In this document: positions 6,265-9,023 of the stretch, in pieces
Position numbering within the stretch: the stretch's first letter is position 1
Layout of the letters: the number at the start of each line of letters is the position of its first letter
The notes under the pieces: model-generated
The model's database searches: none
What the model saw: the letters and a program-made list of their open reading frames with translations, nothing else
Told to the model about the DNA's origin: nothing
Translations under genes and position numbers: made by a program
Source of the DNA: an uncultured Lachnospiraceae bacterium
Lineage (GTDB): Bacteria > Bacillota > Clostridia > Lachnospirales > Lachnospiraceae
Length of the DNA: 9,023 bases
Direction of reading: 5' to 3'
NCBI GenBank assembly: GCA_958405355.1
Contig: CATYEA010000071.1
Location: 1 to 9,023, forward strand

Positions 6265-6489
6265 ATGTCGAATTCATTATTTTCAGACCGCTGCGGATGC
6301 GAACATCATGACCGTCGAGACGATAGAAAAGACGACCGACGGGACAAACGGGATGACAGATATGATAACCGCAGAGATAGGCGGGATGACAGATACGACG
6401 ATCGGCGAGACCGACGCGATGACAGACATGATGACCGGCGGGACCGACGCGATGACAGATATGACGACCGACGGGACCGGCGTTGGTAA
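6265..6489 (+). CDS. Small Arg/Asp-repeat protein of unknown function
   Basis: I do not recognise a family. The 74-residue product starts MSNSLFSDRCGCEHHDRRDD, with a Cys-Gly-Cys and a His pair. From residue 29 it is four copies of the 11-residue unit RDDR(Y/H)D(D/N)RRDR, ending RW. It has no signal peptide, membrane segment or hydrophobic core, and charge is nearly balanced, so an extended or disordered polyampholyte is expected. AAGGAG stands 8 nt before ATG 6265, which fixes this start; the frame is open upstream to 6190 but without a ribosome site. It lies between a terminator and a separate small RNA, so it should have its own promoter, but I see no convincing one at 6181-6250. A structural, spore-coat-like or nucleic-acid-binding role would be a guess. 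Confidence 0.7.
   Translation: MSNSLFSDRCGCEHHDRRDDRKDDRRDKRDDRYDNRRDRRDDRYDDRRDRRDDRHDDRRDRRDDRYDDRRDRRW
6349..6480 (+). repeat. Four tandem 33-bp repeats inside the Arg/Asp-repeat gene
   Basis: Units start at 6349, 6382, 6415 and 6448, each exactly 33 bp and in frame, with the core GATGACAGAyAyGA. Differences are mainly at synonymous positions. There are no spacers. Such arrays expand and contract by slippage without breaking the frame. Confidence 0.92.
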
Positions 6490-6498
6490 TTCATTTTA

Positions 6499-6527
6499 TT
6501 GATATTTAATTAATTATACACTATAAT
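6499..6527 (+). promoter_or_regulatory. Promoter of the candidate small RNA
   Basis: TTGATA (6499-6504) and a consensus TATAAT (6522-6527) are 17 bp apart, starting 10 bp after the preceding stop codon. The predicted start, A6534, is the first base of the RNA's closing helix. Confidence 0.82.
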
Positions 6528-6533
6528 ATTTAT

Positions 6534-6637
6534 ATCCACTAGTTCCGGGAGGAGTGCGGTTTCGCCCGTATCGGAGGTGTCTAAGCTCACTTAAAGAATA
6601 TTTCTTAGAAACACGCTCCGGCTGGTGGATTTTTTTA
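6534..6637 (+). ncRNA. Unassigned stand-alone structured small RNA (~104 nt)
   Basis: I do not recognise an Rfam-type family. The 5' end ATCCACTAG (6534-6542) pairs with CTGGTGGAT (6622-6630), which runs into TTTTTTT, so one helix both closes the RNA and terminates it. The helix continues as CCGGGAG/CTCCGG (6545-6551 with 6616-6621, TT and G bulged). Inside are two hairpins: GTGCGG/CCGTAT (6554-6559, 6566-6571), and GTGT-CTAAG with CTTAG-AA-ACAC (6577-6585, 6604-6614). The second has a competing pairing, AAGAA/TTCTT (6594-6603 region). Together they form a three-way-junction layout. A near-consensus promoter starts transcription exactly at the helix. No plus-strand gene follows, so it is a trans-acting or protein-binding RNA rather than a leader. 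SRP, tmRNA and RNase P signatures are absent. Confidence 0.7.
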
Positions 6638-6683
6638 TTTTTCTCTAATCATTTTTATAATCTTTTTATTTCTTGAACACAAT

Positions 6684-6712
6684 TTAATCACAATTTTTGT
6701 GTATCATATAAC
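6684..6712 (+). promoter_or_regulatory. Weak candidate promoter ahead of the orphan terminator
   Basis: TTAATC (6684-6689) and TATAAC (6707-6712) are 17 bp apart. The -35 match is poor. If active, it would give a transcript of about 75-80 nt ending at the terminator at 6762-6796. Confidence 0.3.
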
Positions 6713-6761
6713 CATACCGAATAACAAAAGCAAAGAAGTAAAATAACATTATCCCCTCTTG

Positions 6762-6796
6762 AAAGCCGAAGATTAACCACTTCGGCTTTTTCTTTT
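6762..6796 (+). terminator. Orphan intrinsic terminator
   Basis: AAAGCCGAAG (6762-6771) pairs perfectly with CTTCGGCTTT (6780-6789) around an 8-nt loop, followed by TTTCTTTT. It works only in the plus direction. No open reading frame with a ribosome site ends here, so it may close a second small RNA or be a relic. The rest of 6640-6976 holds no gene that I can support. Confidence 0.8.
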
Positions 6797-6869
6797 CTGC
6801 ATAATGGCTGCGGCTAGCTGGAATTTATTTCTTTCCCTTATGTATCCGCCTGTCCCTATTAAAAAAGCC

Positions 6870-6886
6870 TTGTAAATACGCTATTT
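6870..6886 (+). repeat. Dispersed copy of the tRNA-Gly terminator arm
   Basis: TTGTAAATACGCTATTT matches 5663-5679 with one change. With two preceding bases the exact match is 15 bp (CCTTGTAAATACGCT, 5661-5675 and 6868-6882). It is followed by a short direct repeat, TTTTGTCAC, twice within 6887-6908. Confidence 0.8.
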
Positions 6887-6931
6887 TTTTGTCACAGATT
6901 TTGTCACTAATTGCAAAAATCAACAAGGAAT

Positions 6932-6954
6932 AAGGCCCTCATTCCGAGAGCCTT
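6932..6954 (-). terminator. Hairpin downstream of the GH25 lysozyme gene
   Basis: On the minus strand AAGGCTCTC pairs with GAGGGCCTT (9 bp, one wobble) around GGAAT, 23 nt past the stop codon. The following tract (ATTCCTTG) is poor in T, so termination may be weak. Confidence 0.45.
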
Positions 6955-6976
6955 TGGGTTGTATAATTAATTTTAT

Positions 6977-8035
6977 TTACTCAATGCACAACTGGACCTT
7001 GCCAATCTTAACACCAAATACACCAGCATAACCATCCTGACCATTTCCCGTTTCATTATCATATTGATATGGATAATAGGAGCCGCTGCATGGAGCAATC
7101 CGGTATTTCGCCCGTTTGACAACATAACCATCTGGTGTATAGAAATATACCTCAATAGCATCAATCGACTTACCGTTGCCAGCATAGCCATTTACATGAT
7201 CATTGATATTATATCCAGTTACATATGGAAGCCATTCGGCGCCAATAACATGAACACGATATTTTACACTGCCGGCCGAAACACGGATAGCAATGTCTGT
7301 GATTGGACTTTCTTCAAATCCTGCAAAATCTTCCAGATTTTTTACCTCTGGCAACCATCCATGTTTCTGGGTTCTTGCTCTGATAAAAGCATCAAAGTTT
7401 TTATTTACTTTTTCTGGTTTATTTTCAGTCGGCTTTTCTACTTCCTCTCTTCCACCTGTAATCTCTTTCGGAAAATCCCGGTAACATTCATTCATGTCAA
7501 TATTTCCAGAGCCGATTCCCGGAACTGTCCCCTGATTTGTATACTGCCACATATCATGACCACCGGTATAATCACATTTGCTATTATACTGGGCCACCCA
7601 TTTTGTAAAACGATCTAAAGAATTACCAATGGTATTTCTAAACCAGTCCAGATTTGCATATACTCCGAACCAATAACCGGCCTCTTCAATCCGATCACCC
7701 ATTCGCCGGAACAATTCAGCGTTAAAGTATGGACGAAGAGCCTCATCTTCCAGGTCGATATACACAGGAAACTGCAGCTTCCGACCCTTAATCAGCCGAA
7801 GGATATGATTAACTTCTGACTGCATATGGGCCTCATTCGTTGCGTAAGAATAAAGATAAACACCATGTGGGATAGCAAGTCGTTCACACTCCGAGATATT
7901 CCTCAGAAACTGTTCATCATCCTGACTTCCAATATCATCGCCATATCCACAGCGGATAATAACGCCGTCAATATGTTTTTTGGCTTCATCCCAATTAATT
8001 TTCCCTTGCCATGTGCTTACATCTACTACTTTCAT
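6977..8035 (-). CDS. GH25 lysozyme (phage-type endolysin, N-acetylmuramidase)
   Basis: This 352-residue enzyme hydrolyses the MurNAc-GlcNAc bond of peptidoglycan. The GH25 domain (1-190) shows the family start VVDVSTWQGKINW with Asp5, the acidic pair Asp94 and Glu96 in VYIDLEDE, and Asp180 in GNIDMNE. A charged linker (195-213) leads to a C-terminal domain (about 215-352) seen in clostridial GH25 enzymes. It has two half-repeats, each with a GYAG motif (283-286 and 335-338), probably for wall binding. There is no signal peptide, as expected if a holin releases it. The ATG at 8035 lies 4 nt after the holin stop, and its GGAGGAG ribosome site is inside the holin's last codons, so the two are translationally coupled. 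A domesticated, bacterial autolytic use is possible. Confidence 0.94.
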   Translation of the reverse strand: MKVVDVSTWQGKINWDEAKKHIDGVIIRCGYGDDIGSQDDEQFLRNISECERLAIPHGVYLYSYATNEAHMQSEVNHILRLIKGRKLQFPVYIDLEDEALRPYFNAELFRRMGDRIEEAGYWFGVYANLDWFRNTIGNSLDRFTKWVAQYNSKCDYTGGHDMWQYTNQGTVPGIGSGNIDMNECYRDFPKEITGGREEVEKPTENKPEKVNKNFDAFIRARTQKHGWLPEVKNLEDFAGFEESPITDIAIRVSAGSVKYRVHVIGAEWLPYVTGYNINDHVNGYAGNGKSIDAIEVYFYTPDGYVVKRAKYRIAPCSGSYYPYQYDNETGNGQDGYAGVFGVKIGKVQLCIE

Positions 8036-8038
8036 ATC

Positions 8039-8332
8039 CTACTCCTCCTTCATTTTCTGTTTAATTACCTGATTCACATATGTGCTTAATCCAGCCACCA
8101 GAATTCCCTGGGTAATGGCTGTAAAAACTGCCGTTGCAATGCCCTGCGGCGTACCGCACGCACATGTCGTAAATACCCAAATGGTACACAATATAATCCC
8201 GATAGCTCCGTTAATCAGCGGGATATATTTATCCTTTACTGCCTGGGCTTTTTTCAGGCCAACGCCTACAAAATACAACACTACTGTTAAAATCAATAGT
8301 TCTGGTTTCACATAATTCATTACCTGTTCCAT
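8039..8332 (-). CDS. Phage holin, Hol44/holin superfamily V-like
   Basis: This 97-residue membrane protein is the first gene of a lysis pair. Three hydrophobic segments are visible at about 11-25, 37-57 and 64-85, separated by a Lys-rich loop (AQAVKDKY) and followed by a charged tail, KQKMKEE. The pattern YIPLINGAIGIIL...GIATAVFTAITQGILVAGLSTYVNQVIKQ matches the Hol44 type of Gram-positive phages. Holins form the membrane holes that let the endolysin reach the wall. ATG at 8332 is preceded by AAGGAAAG at about 9 nt; a second Met at residue 5 lacks a ribosome site. No convincing promoter lies upstream, and two terminators separate it from tRNA-Ala. Confidence 0.85.
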   Translation of the reverse strand: MEQVMNYVKPELLILTVVLYFVGVGLKKAQAVKDKYIPLINGAIGIILCTIWVFTTCACGTPQGIATAVFTAITQGILVAGLSTYVNQVIKQKMKEE

Positions 8333-8382
8333 AAAAACACTTTCCTTTCTTAATCTCTACACCTCTTCTATATTAGTATATT

Positions 8383-8403
8383 AAAAAAGACCATTTCTGG
8401 TCT
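8383..8403 (-). terminator. Small terminator-like hairpin upstream of the holin
   Basis: On the minus strand AGACCA-GAAA-TGGTCT forms a 6-bp stem closed by a GNRA tetraloop, followed by TTTTTT. It lies about 50 nt ahead of the holin start in the same direction, so it would stop transcription entering the lysis genes, or act as an attenuator. Confidence 0.65.
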
Positions 8404-8468
8404 CTCTCTGAATTTCACTATATTCCAACAAATCCCGTGGCCCTGATGAAAATTGATCCGTAATAAAT

Positions 8469-8511
8469 AAAAAAAAGTAAGCCACCCACTCTGTTAAAGT
8501 AGGCGGCTTAC
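8469..8511 (-). terminator. Strong terminator of tRNA-Ala
   Basis: On the minus strand GTAAGCCGCCTACT pairs with AGTGGGTGGCTTAC (14 bp with two G-T wobbles) around TTAACAG, followed by eight T. A separate perfect palindrome, GCACCTGTACAGGTGC (8521-8536), lies between it and the tRNA. Confidence 0.88.
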
Positions 8512-8520
8512 ATAGCTCCG

Positions 8521-8536
8521 GCACCTGTACAGGTGC
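8521..8536. repeat. Perfect 16-bp palindrome beside the tRNA-Ala terminator
   Basis: GCACCTGTACAGGTGC is self-complementary. On the plus strand it is followed by TATTTTTTT, so it could terminate plus-strand transcription, though no plus-strand gene reaches it. On the minus strand it is a hairpin between tRNA-Ala and its main terminator and may aid 3' processing. Confidence 0.6.
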
Positions 8537-8558
8537 TATTTTTTTAATAAAAAAGAAC

Positions 8559-8630
8559 TGGAGCATAGGGGACTTGAACCCCTGACCTCCACACTGCCAG
8601 TGTGGCGTGCTCCCACTGCACCAATGCCCC
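8559..8630 (-). tRNA. tRNA-Ala (anticodon GGC)
   Basis: The 72-nt cloverleaf is complete. Acceptor GGGGCAT pairs with ATGCTCC, including the G3-U70 wobble that marks alanine tRNAs. The D stem is GTGC/GCAC, and the anticodon stem CCACA/TGTGG holds the loop CTGGCAG, giving anticodon GGC for GCC/GCU codons. The T arm is AGGGG-TTCAAGT-CCCCT, with discriminator A. CCA is not encoded. Confidence 0.97.
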
Positions 8631-8653
8631 AGAATTTAATGTCATTTAACGAC

Positions 8654-8774
8654 GTTTACAGTATACCATGTCAACTAAGCTCATCGTTCGCCTTTGGCTC
8701 CGATTCACTAAGTTTCCAGGTATGCATTCACACTAAGCTCGAAAACACCTCGCTAAGTGTTTACAGTATACCAT
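8654..8774 (-). promoter_or_regulatory. tRNA-Ala leader with duplicated extended -10 promoter element
   Basis: A 16-bp sequence, ATGGTATACTGTAAAC on the minus strand, occurs at 8759-8774 and again at 8654-8669. Both copies carry TGG-TATACT, an extended -10 box. The distal copy also has TTGTTA at 17 bp (8788-8793), a complete promoter. The proximal copy has only a weak -35 (AACGAT) and would start about 23 nt before the tRNA. The 89 bp between hold four CTTAG motifs (plus-strand CTAAG at 8675, 8708, 8733, 8753) and an AAACAC/GTGTTT hairpin. Confidence 0.65.
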
Positions 8775-8775
8775 A

Positions 8776-8816
8776 AAACGTCCGGAATAACAAGATTTTT
8801 CCTGCAATCCCGGACA
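8776..8816 (-). terminator. Probable terminator of the aldo/keto reductase gene
   Basis: GTCCGG (8780-8785) pairs with CCGGAC (8810-8815), extended by GATT/AATC (8794-8797 with 8806-8809) across an 8-nt bulge. The minus strand continues GTTTTATGG; the plus strand continues ATTTTTT. The -35 box of the distal tRNA-Ala promoter lies in the bulge. Confidence 0.55.
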
Positions 8817-8841
8817 TTTTTTACATGATCTGTCAAAGCTT

Positions 8842-9023
8842 TTATTCGCCAAATTCTTCCGCACATTTTTTGAGCATATCCCGGATTGGCAAATTATATG
8901 GGCAGCGGGTCTCACAGGCACCGCAATCCACGCAGGCGCTGGCCTTTACAGGCATAGCACTGTAGCGGTCCTTTGCCCAATCGCCAAGACCATAGCGGTC
9001 CAAATATCCCTGAAACAGAAAAC
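8842..9023 (-). CDS. Aldo/keto reductase with C-terminal 4Fe-4S motif (N-terminus off the window)
   Basis: Only the last 59 residues are visible. They end with SACVDCGACETRCPYNLPIRDM, a CxxCxxCxxxCP ferredoxin-type cluster motif followed by a short tail to the TAA at 8842. This arrangement is typical of the end of clostridial aldo/keto reductases in the COG1453 group, in which an NAD(P)H-type TIM-barrel oxidoreductase is fused to a ferredoxin-like tail. Only one cysteine quartet is seen, though relatives may have a second domain upstream. The substrate is unknown. The catalytic barrel cannot be checked here, so another ferredoxin-tailed oxidoreductase remains possible. Confidence 0.75.
   Translation of the reverse strand, partial: FLFQGYLDRYGLGDWAKDRYSAMPVKASACVDCGACETRCPYNLPIRDMLKKCAEEFGE

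Noticed and set aside
6349..6480. Regular 33-bp repeats resembling a CRISPR array
   Set aside because: The units are directly contiguous with no spacers, lie in frame in a gene with a good ribosome site, and vary mostly at third codon positions.
6534..6637. The small RNA as SRP RNA, 6S RNA or a riboswitch
   Set aside because: It lacks the SRP GGAAGGAAGCA-type loop, is too short for clostridial 6S and has no long central bubble, and no gene follows on the same strand for a riboswitch to control.
7064..7618. 184-codon plus-strand open frame
   Set aside because: It is antisense to the GH25 lysozyme, whose catalytic motifs and ribosome site are clear. It has no ribosome site or recognisable domain.
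8559..8630. tRNA-Ala 3' end as an attachment site for the lysis-gene region
   Set aside because: I found no second copy of the tRNA 3' segment elsewhere in the window and no integrase gene.

Overview
The window looks like chromosome from a Gram-positive, strictly anaerobic Clostridia-type bacterium, most likely a Lachnospiraceae gut commensal. This is inferred from family content, not from a marker gene: a butyryl-CoA-dehydrogenase-like acyl-CoA dehydrogenase, a single-cluster ferredoxin-tailed aldo/keto reductase, DegV, a MocR/PdxR regulator with pdxS-pdxT, clostridial-type sigma-A promoters, T-rich intrinsic terminators and strong AGGAGG ribosome sites.

Left part (1-2562, all minus strand). 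The 3'-truncated acyl-CoA dehydrogenase (1-925) lies downstream of an Rrf2-family regulator (1039-1443). A 19-bp motif occurs almost identically in front of both genes. In front of the regulator it forms a palindrome that overlaps an excellent TTGACA-N17-TAATAT promoter, so autoregulation plus control of the dehydrogenase is likely. A monocistronic degV-type fatty-acid-binding protein gene (1588-2427) follows, with its own promoter and terminator.

Vitamin B6 module (2563-5681). A MocR-type regulator (pdxR, minus) diverges from pdxS-pdxT (plus), which together make the PLP synthase. The AT-rich intergenic region holds a perfect 20-bp palindrome containing the pdxS -10 box and a tandem 10-bp repeat, both candidate PdxR control sites. 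A tRNA-Gly(CCC) gene follows pdxT immediately. Its promoter lies across the end of pdxT, and its terminator is the first one after pdxS.

Accessory stretch between two tRNA genes (5632-8558). On the plus strand are a Uma2-family nuclease gene broken by an internal deletion, a 74-residue Arg/Asp protein built of perfect 11-residue repeats, and a probable stand-alone ~104-nt structured RNA with its own promoter and terminator. A second orphan terminator follows, and then a dispersed copy of the tRNA-Gly terminator arm. On the minus strand is a two-gene phage-type lysis cassette (Hol44-like holin, then GH25 lysozyme) with no other phage genes beside it.

Right part (8559-9023, minus strand). tRNA-Ala(GGC) has a very strong terminator and is preceded by an unusual leader in which an extended -10 promoter box is repeated 105 bp apart. 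The window ends in the C-terminus of an aldo/keto reductase with a 4Fe-4S motif.

Best leads: the unassigned small RNA at 6534-6637, the Rrf2 regulon motif, the pdx intergenic palindrome, the RD-repeat miniprotein and the orphan lysis cassette. Nothing here is clearly a wholly new defence or metabolic system.
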